Assembly: GCA_947454585.1 (NCBI GenBank)
Contig: CANGML010000102.1
Span: 1-6,479, forward strand
From: Comamonadaceae bacterium
Lineage (GTDB): Bacteria > Pseudomonadota > Gammaproteobacteria > Burkholderiales > Burkholderiaceae_C
Length of the DNA stretch: 6,479 nt
Direction: 5' to 3'
Part shown: piece by piece, positions 1-5,742 of the stretch
Numbering within the stretch: the stretch's first letter is position 1
How the letters are laid out: the number at the start of each line of letters is the position of its first letter
The notes under the pieces: generated by a model
Database searches by the model: none
What the model was told of the DNA's origin: nothing
The model's input: only the letters and a program-made list of their open reading frames with translations
Position numbers and translations under genes: made by a program

Positions 1-444
1 AGACACCTCAGGCGCTGGCCCTTGACTAGGGTCCAAGCGGTAGTCAATGCTGACATCGGCCCCATCAGGCAGCGCAGACTGCACCTCAGCCAACAGTTGA
101 AACGACACATCGTCTTGCGATAAACCTGGAGCCAAGCGTAGGTGATGCGAGGAGATCCAAGCGTCATCCACGCCGATCGACAGCACATCGATGACCCAGC
201 CTCGCTGTTGCAAAGTTTGGCGAAGCCAAAGGCCTAGCGCCGTCGGCTGTGTGATGCGCCCCGCCTCCACCCAACCGACAGGCAATGCCAAGCGTTCGGC
301 ACACACAAGTGAAATGGCACCCGCCTGAGCGCCAGACAAAACCACCCAACTGACGAACTCAGGTCCTAGGTCGAGCCCGACAGACATGCGCGGGCGTTGA
401 CGCCTACCTGAGGATGAACGAACCCAACTGAGCAGTAAATGCAT
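1..444 (-). CDS. pilM: Type IV pilus assembly protein PilM, N-terminal part (cut by the window edge)
   Basis: 148 codons are visible from an ATG at 444-442; the frame stays open to base 1, so the C-terminal half or more is missing. PilM is a cytoplasmic actin-like (FtsA/MreB fold) protein that binds the N-terminus of PilN at the inner membrane and helps align the type IV pilus machine. Seen here: a basic leader, then VGLDLGPEFVSWVVLSG at residues 22-38, which fits the first nucleotide-binding strand-loop of the actin-like fold. Residues 105-136 (APGLSQDD to SIDYRL) match the PilM pattern 'xxGLSDDEL...QIPYPLEEVAIDF'. AAGGA at 452-456 lies 7 nt upstream of the ATG and supports this start. An internal ATG at 387 (MSVGLDLG) is the alternative but has a weaker ribosome site. 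Divergence from mrcA is, from memory, the common arrangement in Burkholderiales, where pilNOPQ follow pilM; those genes would lie left of the window. Confidence 0.82.
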   Translation of the reverse strand, partial: MHLLLSWVRSSSGRRQRPRMSVGLDLGPEFVSWVVLSGAQAGAISLVCAERLALPVGWVEAGRITQPTALGLWLRQTLQQRGWVIDVLSIGVDDAWISSHHLRLAPGLSQDDVSFQLLAEVQSALPDGADVSIDYRLDPSQGPAPEVS

Positions 445-451
445 GGCCTGA

Positions 452-456
452 TCCTT
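452..456 (-). promoter_or_regulatory. Ribosome binding site of pilM
   Basis: The minus strand reads AAGGA followed by a 7-nt spacer and then the ATG at 444. This is a good Shine-Dalgarno match and decides the start in favour of 444 over the internal ATG at 387. Confidence 0.6.
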
Positions 457-461
457 GTGAC

Positions 462-519
462 AGTGAAACGCGGTGGGCCATTTCAGCGTCTGAAACAGGG
501 CTTGCGGCCGTGTTTCACT
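462..519. promoter_or_regulatory. Nested inverted repeats in the pilM/mrcA divergent spacer; operator-like
   Basis: The outer arms, AGTGAAACGCGG (462-473) and CCGTGTTTCACT (508-519), are inverted repeats matching at 11 of 12 positions. Between them sits a perfect inverted repeat, TTTCAG-CGT-CTGAAA (481-495). The core TGAAA therefore occurs four times in 58 bp: twice forward (464, 491) and twice inverted (482, 513). The outer pair ends 8 bp upstream of the likely mrcA -35 and lies inside the pilM leader region, so a bound protein could affect both genes. That it is an operator is inference; I do not recognise the motif as belonging to a named regulator. Confidence 0.35.
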
Positions 520-527
520 CGGGACTT

Positions 528-554
528 TTGTGAGGTGGGCGTGGTTTTTATAAT
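528..554 (+). promoter_or_regulatory. Likely sigma-70 promoter of mrcA with a perfect -10
   Basis: TATAAT at 549-554 is a consensus -10. TTGTGA at 528-533 matches four of six -35 bases but with a short 15-bp spacer. Transcription would be expected to start near 561-563, only 3-5 nt before the mrcA ATG at 566, which would make the message essentially leaderless. The -10 hexamer also contains the in-frame TAA (551-553), which rules out any upstream extension of mrcA. The match is clear; promoter activity is inference. Confidence 0.45.
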
Positions 555-565
555 GGTCCTCACTT

Positions 566-2944
566 ATGGCGACCACCCCTACCCCCGAAGGTTCGAAAGA
601 ACACGCCGCTGCCCCTGCAGCGCCCCGCTCTTTGGTGAGCCGTTTATTGCTGTGGTCCCTGGGTATCGCAGGTGCGGGCGTCCTCGTGGTCGGCTTGCTG
701 GTGGGCTTGGCGCTCGCCATGGCCTACCCCCAGCTGCCTGACGTGTCCGACTTGGCTGACTACCGTCCCAAGCTCTCGATGCGGGTGTACTCCGTGGAAG
801 GCACGCAGATTGGCGAATTCGGCGAAGAGCGCCGCAACCTCACGCCCTTCAAAGAGATTCCCAAGGTGATGAAAGATGCGGTGCTGGCGATTGAAGATGC
901 GCGCTTTTACCAACACGGCGGCGTGGACTACATCGGCTTGTTGCGTGCCAGCTTGGCTAACTTGGGTCGCGCCAAGAGCCAAGGCGCCTCGACCATCACC
1001 ATGCAGGTGGCGCGCAATGTTTACTTGTCCTCAGAGAAAACCTTCACGCGCAAAATTTATGAAATTTTGCTGACCAGCAAGCTGGAGCACATGCTCAGCA
1101 AAGACCAGATTTTTGAAATCTATCTGAACCAAATTTATTTGGGTAACCGCGCCTACGGTTTTGCAGCGGCCTCTGAGGCCTACTTTGGCAAACCCCTGAA
1201 AAACATCAGCATCGCTGAAGCGGCCATGTTGGCGGGCTTGCCTAAAGCGCCCTCGGCCTACAACCCCATAGCCAACCCCAAGCGCGCCCGCGCCCGTCAG
1301 CTCTACATCATTGAGCGCATGGAAGAAAACGGGTTCATCACCAAAGATCAAGCGCTCGCTGCCAAGCAAGAAGAGTTGAAGATTCGCACCGCCACCAGCA
1401 ACCTCAACACCCACGCCGACTACGTGGCTGAGATGGCGCGTCAATTGATGTTTGCGCAATACGGCACCGACATCTACACCCGCGGCTTGAACGTGTACAC
1501 CACCATCCGCGCCAGCGACCAACAAGCGGCCTATGCCGCCTTACGTCGCGGCATCATGGACTTCGAGCGGCGCCAACATTACCGCGGCCCCGAACGGTTT
1601 ATCAACCTCCCCACCAAGCCGTCTGAGCTAGAAGACGCCATCGACGATGCCTTGATTGAACAAGGCGACAAAGGTGACTTGTTGGCTGCCGTGGTGCTCG
1701 AAGCCAACCCAAAGAAGGTGCGCGTGATGCGCCAAAACAGCGAAGTGCTGGAAATCACGGGAGACGGTTTGCAACCCGTGCAGTCGGGCTTGTCTGACAA
1801 AGCGGCCCCCAACATCAAACTGCGTCCGGGCGCTTTGGTGCGTATCACCAAGACAGCCAAAGGCGGCTGGGAAATTACCCAACTACCCGAGGTAGAAGGC
1901 GCGTTTGTGGCGATCGACCCACGCGATGGTGCAATTCACGCCTTGGTCGGTGGCTTTGACTTCAACAAAAACAAATTCAACCATGTGACCCAAGCTTGGC
2001 GTCAACCCGGCTCGAGCTTCAAGCCCTTCATCTATTCGGCGGCGCTGGAAAAAGGCTTCACGCCCATGACCGTGGTCAACGATGCACCGCTGTTTTTTGA
2101 TGCCAGCGTCACCGGCGGTCAACCGTGGGAACCTAAAAACTACGACGGCACCTTCGAAGGCCCGATGACCTTGCGCAAGGGCTTGGCCAAGTCGAAAAAC
2201 ATGATCTCAATTCGTGTCTTGCAAGCCGTGGGCGCACAAAATGCGCAAGACTGGATTGCCCAGTTTGGCTTCGATGCTGAAAAACACCCGCCCTACCTCA
2301 CCATGGCGCTCGGCGCGGGTTCGGTCACCCCCATGCAAATGGCTACTGGTTATTCGGTGTTTGCCAACGGCGGCTTCCGCGTGAACCCCTATCTCATCAC
2401 CAAGGTGACCGACCAAATGGGCAAGACCTTGTCTGAGTTCACGCCGCCGCCACTGGAAGAATCCGCCCGCGCGATTGAGGCACGCAATGCCTTTGTCATG
2501 ACCAGCTTGTTACAAGAGGTCACCCGCTCAGGCACGGCAGCCCGTGCGCAAGCCACGCTAAAACGCAATGACATCTACGGTAAAACAGGAACGACCAACG
2601 ATTCGATGGATGCTTGGTTTGCGGGCTACCACCCCACGCTGACGGCGGTGACTTGGATTGGCTATGACACCCCCCGCAAACTGGGCGACCGCGAAACCGG
2701 CGGCGGTTTGAGCTTGCCCGTGTGGATCAGCTACATGCAACATGCGTTGCAAAATGTGCCCATTGCTGAACCCGTGCCGCCAGCCGGCTTGTCGCATGAA
2801 AGCGGCGACTGGGTCTACACCGAGTTCAGCCGAGGCGGCGGCGTCAGCAGCTTGGGGCTGGACAACAAAGCCAATGCGGGTAGCAGTGAGCAACTCCCTG
2901 CCAACGACGAGAAAAAAAGAATTCTCGATCTGTTCAAAAACTAA
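566..2944 (+). CDS. mrcA: Penicillin-binding protein 1A, bifunctional peptidoglycan glycosyltransferase/DD-transpeptidase
   Basis: A complete 792-residue class A PBP (also called PonA). It polymerises lipid II into glycan strands and crosslinks their peptides on the periplasmic face of the inner membrane. A short cytoplasmic tail (1-25) precedes one membrane anchor (about 26-52). The GT51 glycosyltransferase domain (about 75-255) shows E110-D111 in EDARFYQHGG, GASTITMQ (140-147), RKIYE (162-166) and E184 in FEIYLNQIYLG. An OB-like insert (about 335-440) is typical of Gram-negative PBP1a. The transpeptidase domain has the nucleophile motif SSFK (S483, K486), SKN (543-545) and KTGT (673-676), so all catalytic motifs are intact. 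Length is normal for the family. The ATG at 566 lacks a clear Shine-Dalgarno, yet an in-frame TAA at 551 bars an earlier start, and GTG 635 or a later start would trim the conserved tail. The 3' end abuts cyaY, which is convergent. Confidence 0.96.
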   Translation: MATTPTPEGSKEHAAAPAAPRSLVSRLLLWSLGIAGAGVLVVGLLVGLALAMAYPQLPDVSDLADYRPKLSMRVYSVEGTQIGEFGEERRNLTPFKEIPKVMKDAVLAIEDARFYQHGGVDYIGLLRASLANLGRAKSQGASTITMQVARNVYLSSEKTFTRKIYEILLTSKLEHMLSKDQIFEIYLNQIYLGNRAYGFAAASEAYFGKPLKNISIAEAAMLAGLPKAPSAYNPIANPKRARARQLYIIERMEENGFITKDQALAAKQEELKIRTATSNLNTHADYVAEMARQLMFAQYGTDIYTRGLNVYTTIRASDQQAAYAALRRGIMDFERRQHYRGPERFINLPTKPSELEDAIDDALIEQGDKGDLLAAVVLEANPKKVRVMRQNSEVLEITGDGLQPVQSGLSDKAAPNIKLRPGALVRITKTAKGGWEITQLPEVEGAFVAIDPRDGAIHALVGGFDFNKNKFNHVTQAWRQPGSSFKPFIYSAALEKGFTPMTVVNDAPLFFDASVTGGQPWEPKNYDGTFEGPMTLRKGLAKSKNMISIRVLQAVGAQNAQDWIAQFGFDAEKHPPYLTMALGAGSVTPMQMATGYSVFANGGFRVNPYLITKVTDQMGKTLSEFTPPPLEESARAIEARNAFVMTSLLQEVTRSGTAARAQATLKRNDIYGKTGTTNDSMDAWFAGYHPTLTAVTWIGYDTPRKLGDRETGGGLSLPVWISYMQHALQNVPIAEPVPPAGLSHESGDWVYTEFSRGGGVSSLGLDNKANAGSSEQLPANDEKKRILDLFKN
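1050..1142. repeat. Cluster of three AT-rich palindromes inside mrcA
   Basis: Three perfect inverted repeats fall within 93 bp: GCAAAATTT-ATG-AAATTTTGC (1050-1070), AGATTT-TTG-AAATCT (1107-1121) and CCAAAT-TT-ATTTGG (1129-1142). They overlap codons of the conserved GT51 segment (RKIYE to YLNQIYLG), where Ile, Phe, Tyr, Lys and Glu codons favour A and T. The repeats are plain in the sequence; any role is unknown, and codon constraint may explain them. Confidence 0.4.
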
Positions 2945-2948
2945 GCGC

Positions 2949-3278
2949 TCAGGCTGTGAAGGTCAGCGCCAGCCCCGTTTGGGCGCTGGCGTCCTGGCTT
3001 AAGCGCTCAAAAAATTCGCCTTGGCCCTTGGTATCAGCCCATTGCTGGCCATCGAACTTGAAGTGATAACCCCCCGAACGCGCCGCCAGCCACACCTCGT
3101 GCAGCGGCTTTTGCAAATTGATGATGAGTTGGCTGCGGTTCTCGAACGTCAGCGTGATCATGCCGCCCACACGTTGGTTGTCGATGTCAGCCTCGCCCTC
3201 ATCGTTGATGCGGTCGCACGCCAATTCAACGGCTTTGAGCAGCAGTTCTGCGCGGTCTAAGAATTCGAGATCGGTCAT
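2949..3278 (-). CDS. cyaY: Iron-sulfur cluster assembly protein CyaY (bacterial frataxin)
   Basis: A complete 109-residue frataxin homologue, close to the usual length of about 105-110. CyaY is a small cytosolic protein that binds iron and the cysteine desulfurase IscS and tunes Fe-S cluster assembly on the scaffold. Seen here: the N-terminal helix with the acidic ridge (D22, D26, E27, E29, D31, D33), the beta-sheet segment [17 protein letters not shown] (about 38-54), and the family signature [16 protein letters not shown] (58-73) followed by W80. It runs antiparallel to its neighbours: its stop is 4 bp from the mrcA stop, and its ATG (3278-3276) is 13 bp from the lptM ATG, with no obvious Shine-Dalgarno. 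Its promoter must therefore lie inside the lptM coding region; TAAAAT at 3315-3310 on the minus strand is a possible -10. Identification rests on strong resemblance to E. coli CyaY. Confidence 0.95.
   Translation of the reverse strand: MTDLEFLDRAELLLKAVELACDRINDEGEADIDNQRVGGMITLTFENRSQLIINLQKPLHEVWLAARSGGYHFKFDGQQWADTKGQGEFFERLSQDASAQTGLALTFTA
2967..2991. terminator. GC-rich hairpin at the mrcA/cyaY junction, possible terminator without a T-tract
   Basis: CGCCAGC (2967-2973) and GCTGGCG (2985-2991) form a perfect 7-bp stem, with a further CCC/GGG pairing around GTTT in the loop. It lies just downstream of the mrcA stop, inside the 3' end of cyaY. No run of T follows on either strand, so it is not a classic intrinsic terminator. 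Ending mrcA transcription or protecting its 3' end is possible but unproven. Confidence 0.28.
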
Positions 3279-3284
3279 TACAAT
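3279..3284 (+). promoter_or_regulatory. Possible -10 element of the lptM-lysA transcript
   Basis: TACAAT matches TATAAT at five of six positions and ends 7 bp before the lptM ATG at 3292, so a transcript would start on or next to the ATG. There is no convincing -35 upstream and no Shine-Dalgarno. The element sits in the 13-bp gap against the cyaY start codon. Confidence 0.28.
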
Positions 3285-3291
3285 TTACGCC

Positions 3292-3561
3292 ATGGGTATT
3301 GAACAAAAGATTTTAGTCAGGGGCTTCAGCCTTCGTGTGGCTGTGGCCACTGCATTGTGCGCCGCGCTGGTGCTGAGTGCCTGCGGTCAAAAAGGCAATT
3401 TATATATGCCCAACGACCCAGAGTTCAAACAACGCGCGACCTTGCCCGACATCGTGCGTCGCCAATTACCGGGCTCTGCTGCCACGCCGGTCGCCACGCC
3501 TGCTGCTAGCCCCGCTGCGACACCCGCCTCTGCTGCGGCTTCTGCTGCAACGGGCCGTTAA
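3292..3561 (+). CDS. lptM: Small outer-membrane lipoprotein of the LptM (YifL) family
   Basis: 89 residues. A signal peptide with basic residues K6, R10 and R15 and a hydrophobic stretch (about 16-30) ends in the lipobox LSAC, giving lipidated Cys31. The mature start CGQKGNLYMP fits the family hallmark CGxKGxLYxP. In E. coli, LptM (formerly YifL) assists oxidative maturation of LptD in the outer-membrane LPS translocon; I transfer that role by homology. After about residue 60 the chain is low-complexity Ala/Pro/Thr/Ser, probably a disordered tether. The frame is open upstream to 3118, but that would run through antisense cyaY, and the signal peptide begins sensibly at ATG 3292. No Shine-Dalgarno is visible. 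lysA follows after 18 bp, so the two are probably cotranscribed. The order cyaY-lptM also occurs in E. coli, where dapF follows. Confidence 0.85.
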   Translation: MGIEQKILVRGFSLRVAVATALCAALVLSACGQKGNLYMPNDPEFKQRATLPDIVRRQLPGSAATPVATPAASPAATPASAAASAATGR

Positions 3562-3566
3562 TTTTT

Positions 3567-3572
3567 AAAGAG
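3567..3572 (+). promoter_or_regulatory. Ribosome binding site of lysA
   Basis: AAAGAG lies 7 nt before the ATG at 3580, in the short gap after the lptM stop. It supports this start and translation of lysA from a shared lptM-lysA message. Confidence 0.45.
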
Positions 3573-3579
3573 TCGTCTG

Positions 3580-4857
3580 ATGACATACACCACGCTTGCC
3601 GGTGCGCCTTTTGTGGCCACACAACACCAGGATTTGTATTTGGAAGGCGTCAAGCTGGCTGACCTTGCGCACACCCATGGCACCCCTTTGTTTGTGTATT
3701 CCAAAGCCGCCATGCTCAGCGCCTTGGCAGCCTACCAACGTGGCTTTGCCGGACGCAAGGCCCGCATCTGCTATGCCATGAAAGCCAATTCGTCCTTGGC
3801 TGTGCTGCAAGTGTTTGCGCAAGCAGGCTGTGGTTTTGACATCGTCTCAGGCGGCGAGCTCGACCGCGTCATCGCGGCTGGCGGTGATGCCTCCAAAGTC
3901 ATCTTCTCGGGCGTAGGCAAAACACGCGCGGAAATGCGCAAAGCATTGGACGTGGGCATTGCCTGCTTCAACGTGGAGAGCGAGGCCGAGCTGGACGTGC
4001 TGAGCGATGTGGCCCAAAGCATGGGCAAGCGCGCGCCCATCAGCATTCGCGTCAACCCCAATGTGGATGCCAAAACCCATCCCTATATTTCCACGGGACT
4101 CAAAGGCAACAAGTTTGGTGTGGCCCACGAGCGAGCGCTGGCCACTTACCAACGCGCCGCCCGTCTGCCCGGCTTGCAAGTGACGGGCATTGACTGCCAC
4201 ATTGGCTCGCAAATCACGGAATCCACCCCCTACTTGGATGCGATGGACCGTGTACTCGACCTGGTGCAAGCCATTGAAGCAGCGGGCATTGCGATTCACC
4301 ACATCGACTTTGGTGGCGGCCTGGGCATCAACTACAACGGCGACACCCCCCCTGCTGCAGATGCGCTGTGGGCGCAGTTGCTGGCCAAACTCGACGCCCG
4401 CGGTTATGGCCAGCGCCAGCTGATGATTGAACCCGGTCGCTCTCTCGTCGGCAATGCCGGCGTGTGTTTGACCGAGGTGCTTTACTTGAAGCTCGGTGAG
4501 CAAAAAAACTTTTGCATCGTCGATGCCGCCATGAACGACTTGCCTCGCCCCGCGATGTACGAAGCCTTTCACCAAATCGTGCCTGTGACAGCACGTGCAG
4601 GCGAGGCGGTGACCTACGATGTGGTGGGCCCGGTGTGCGAAAGCGGCGACTGGTTAGGCCGCGACCGACAACTCACGGTGCAATCAGGCGATTTGTTGGC
4701 GGTGTTGTCGACAGGTGCTTACTGCATGGCGATGTCGAGCAACTACAACACGCGTGGTCGTGCGGCGGAGATTTTGGTCGACGGGACCCAAGCGCATGTG
4801 ATTCGTCGTCGTGAGACGGCCGCCGACCAAATGGCTGGCGAGTTGCTGGTTCGTTAA
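3580..4857 (+). CDS. lysA: Diaminopimelate decarboxylase
   Basis: A complete 425-residue PLP enzyme of the alanine-racemase/ornithine-decarboxylase fold (group IV decarboxylase). It catalyses the last step of lysine synthesis, meso-2,6-diaminopimelate to L-lysine plus CO2, in the cytoplasm. The N-terminal beta/alpha barrel (about 35-285) carries K68 in CYAMKAN, which binds PLP, H207 in HIGSQ, and the phosphate-binding GGGLG (245-249). EPGRSLV (284-290) contributes to binding of cofactor and substrate. The C-terminal beta domain holds DAAMNDLPRPAMY (315-327), C353-E354 in CESGDWLG, whose cysteine reaches across the dimer into the partner's active site, and Y381 in GAYCMAMSSNYN. Length and motifs are typical, and nothing is missing. 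It probably shares the lptM promoter. The substrate is also the peptidoglycan crosslinking residue, so LysA competes with the wall pathway served by MrcA. Confidence 0.96.
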   Translation: MTYTTLAGAPFVATQHQDLYLEGVKLADLAHTHGTPLFVYSKAAMLSALAAYQRGFAGRKARICYAMKANSSLAVLQVFAQAGCGFDIVSGGELDRVIAAGGDASKVIFSGVGKTRAEMRKALDVGIACFNVESEAELDVLSDVAQSMGKRAPISIRVNPNVDAKTHPYISTGLKGNKFGVAHERALATYQRAARLPGLQVTGIDCHIGSQITESTPYLDAMDRVLDLVQAIEAAGIAIHHIDFGGGLGINYNGDTPPAADALWAQLLAKLDARGYGQRQLMIEPGRSLVGNAGVCLTEVLYLKLGEQKNFCIVDAAMNDLPRPAMYEAFHQIVPVTARAGEAVTYDVVGPVCESGDWLGRDRQLTVQSGDLLAVLSTGAYCMAMSSNYNTRGRAAEILVDGTQAHVIRRRETAADQMAGELLVR

Positions 4858-5111
4858 GCTGTTGTTTTCGTGGCTTGCTTAGTTCGCTTCACCACGACGA
4901 TCAGCCAGCACCTGACATGGCTCCCATCGCTGCGCGACGAATGTCGCCAAGTCAGGCGCTGACTGCTCGCCGTGGCTTCGAGCGCGGGTCAACGCAATAC
5001 TGGAAGCGGAAACAGATTGGCGGGCCCAAATCCGATGTGGCTATGGGTGTGCGGCCCCTGACGATTTCTGGTACCCCAGTATGAGGAAGGGGCCGCACAC
5101 CCATAGCCGCA
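4858..5111. other. Spacer between convergent lysA and msrQ, no gene recognised
   Basis: The short open frames here lack ribosome sites and recognisable protein motifs. The left part (4858-5033) has only small stems, such as GCGAC-GAAT-GTCGC near 4935-4950, and no intrinsic terminator with a T-run after lysA. The right part is the long inverted repeat listed separately. Confidence 0.6.
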
Positions 5112-5113
5112 TC
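5034..5113. repeat. Long near-perfect inverted repeat with a small inner hairpin; REP/BIME-like or termination element
   Basis: Arms 5034-5059 and 5088-5113 pair at 25 of 26 positions. The one mismatch (T5038/G5109) becomes a G-U pair in plus-strand RNA. The 28-base loop holds a second stem, CTGG-TACC-CCAG (5068-5079). The element lies between convergent genes, 176 bp after the lysA stop, and its right arm overlaps two bases of the msrQ stop codon. No T-run follows on either strand, so it is not a textbook intrinsic terminator. Size, symmetry and position fit an extragenic palindromic repeat that may recur in the genome and may also end or stabilise both transcripts. Copy number cannot be judged from one window. 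Confidence 0.8.
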
Positions 5114-5741
5114 AGCGAGTGAAGCCAGACAGCCGCTTACCAACAAATCCACGCAAGCGAAACAGCAACAACGCACCCAAAACCAAGGCATACACCAACA
5201 CCTCAGCAAAGTTGTTCTTCCCCGCCCGCATCCAAAAAAAATGCAACACCGCCAACCCAGCGACCAGATAAACAAGTCGGTGCAACCACTGCCAACGCTT
5301 AGCACCTAGCCACCGAATCGCTCGGTTAAAGGAGGTCAACGCCAAAGGCGTGAGCAGCAAAAAGGCGCTAAAGCCCACCAAAATGAAAGGGCGCTTTGCA
5401 ATATCGCTCGCGATGTCCGTCCACTCAAAACCCATGTCCAACCAGCTGTAACAGAGCAAATGGATCACGACATAAAAATAGGTGAACAAGCCCAACATGC
5501 GCCGTAGCTTGGCCAACTCGGGTAAGCCACACAGCACACGCAAAGGGGTCACCGCCAAAGTCACGCACAGCAGGCGCAAGGTCCAGTCGCCAGTGGCGCG
5601 AATCAAATACTCAGCGGGGTTGGCGCCTAAGGCATCGTTCGCGGCACCCCACACCAGCCAAACAAACGGCATCACGCAGAGCAGCCACGCCACCCACTTG
5701 AAGCTCCGATGCTGCAGGGCTTGGCGAAGCAACGCGGTCAC
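5112..5741 (-). CDS. msrQ: Heme-binding membrane subunit MsrQ of the periplasmic methionine sulfoxide reductase
   Basis: About 209 residues from a GTG at 5741-5739, against 211 in E. coli MsrQ. MsrQ is an inner-membrane b-type heme protein of the ferric-reductase-like domain family (PF01794) that passes electrons from the quinone pool or flavin reductase to MsrP. About six hydrophobic segments are visible (near 15-32, 53-70, 84-100, 119-136, 153-170 and 178-195). Conserved histidines are H94 (VVIHLLCY), H154 and H167 (LHRLVYLVAGLAVLHFFW), all offset by exactly three from the E. coli heme histidines as I recall them. Start: the GTG follows the msrP stop after one base. A TTG at 5732 has GAGGTG 8 nt upstream and is a real alternative. 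An ATG at 5804 in the same frame would overlap msrP by about 60 bp and add an unrelated 21-residue leader, so I reject it. Translation is probably coupled to msrP. Confidence 0.93.
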   Translation of the reverse strand: MTALLRQALQHRSFKWVAWLLCVMPFVWLVWGAANDALGANPAEYLIRATGDWTLRLLCVTLAVTPLRVLCGLPELAKLRRMLGLFTYFYVVIHLLCYSWLDMGFEWTDIASDIAKRPFILVGFSAFLLLTPLALTSFNRAIRWLGAKRWQWLHRLVYLVAGLAVLHFFWMRAGKNNFAEVLVYALVLGALLLFRLRGFVGKRLSGFTR

Positions 5742-5742
5742 C

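Noticed and set aside
465..485. Possible sigma-54 promoter (TGGCCC followed by TTTCA) for pilM on the minus strand
   Set aside because: The GG and GC dinucleotides do not fall at the required spacing and the -12 GC is missing.
439..741. A 100-codon plus-strand frame across the pilM-mrcA spacer
   Set aside because: It overlaps the start of mrcA in another phase, has an arginine/glycine-rich composition typical of a shadow frame, and matches no family I know.
3118..3291. Upstream extension of lptM to an earlier ATG
   Set aside because: It would be entirely antisense to cyaY and would place 58 unrelated residues before an otherwise normal lipoprotein signal peptide.
3472..3558. GCC/ACG-rich run at the end of lptM as a tandem repeat
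   Set aside because: It is Ala/Pro/Thr low complexity without a fixed repeat unit, common in lipoprotein tails.
4858..4900. Intrinsic terminator right after lysA
   Set aside because: Only a weak CGTGG/CCACG pairing over a long loop, with no following T-run.
4875..5305. Short open frames on both strands across the lysA-msrQ spacer, encoding peptides with a mirrored GVRPL-type segment
   Set aside because: The mirrored peptide comes from the inverted repeat. There are no ribosome sites or known motifs, and the minus-strand frame runs through msrQ in another phase.
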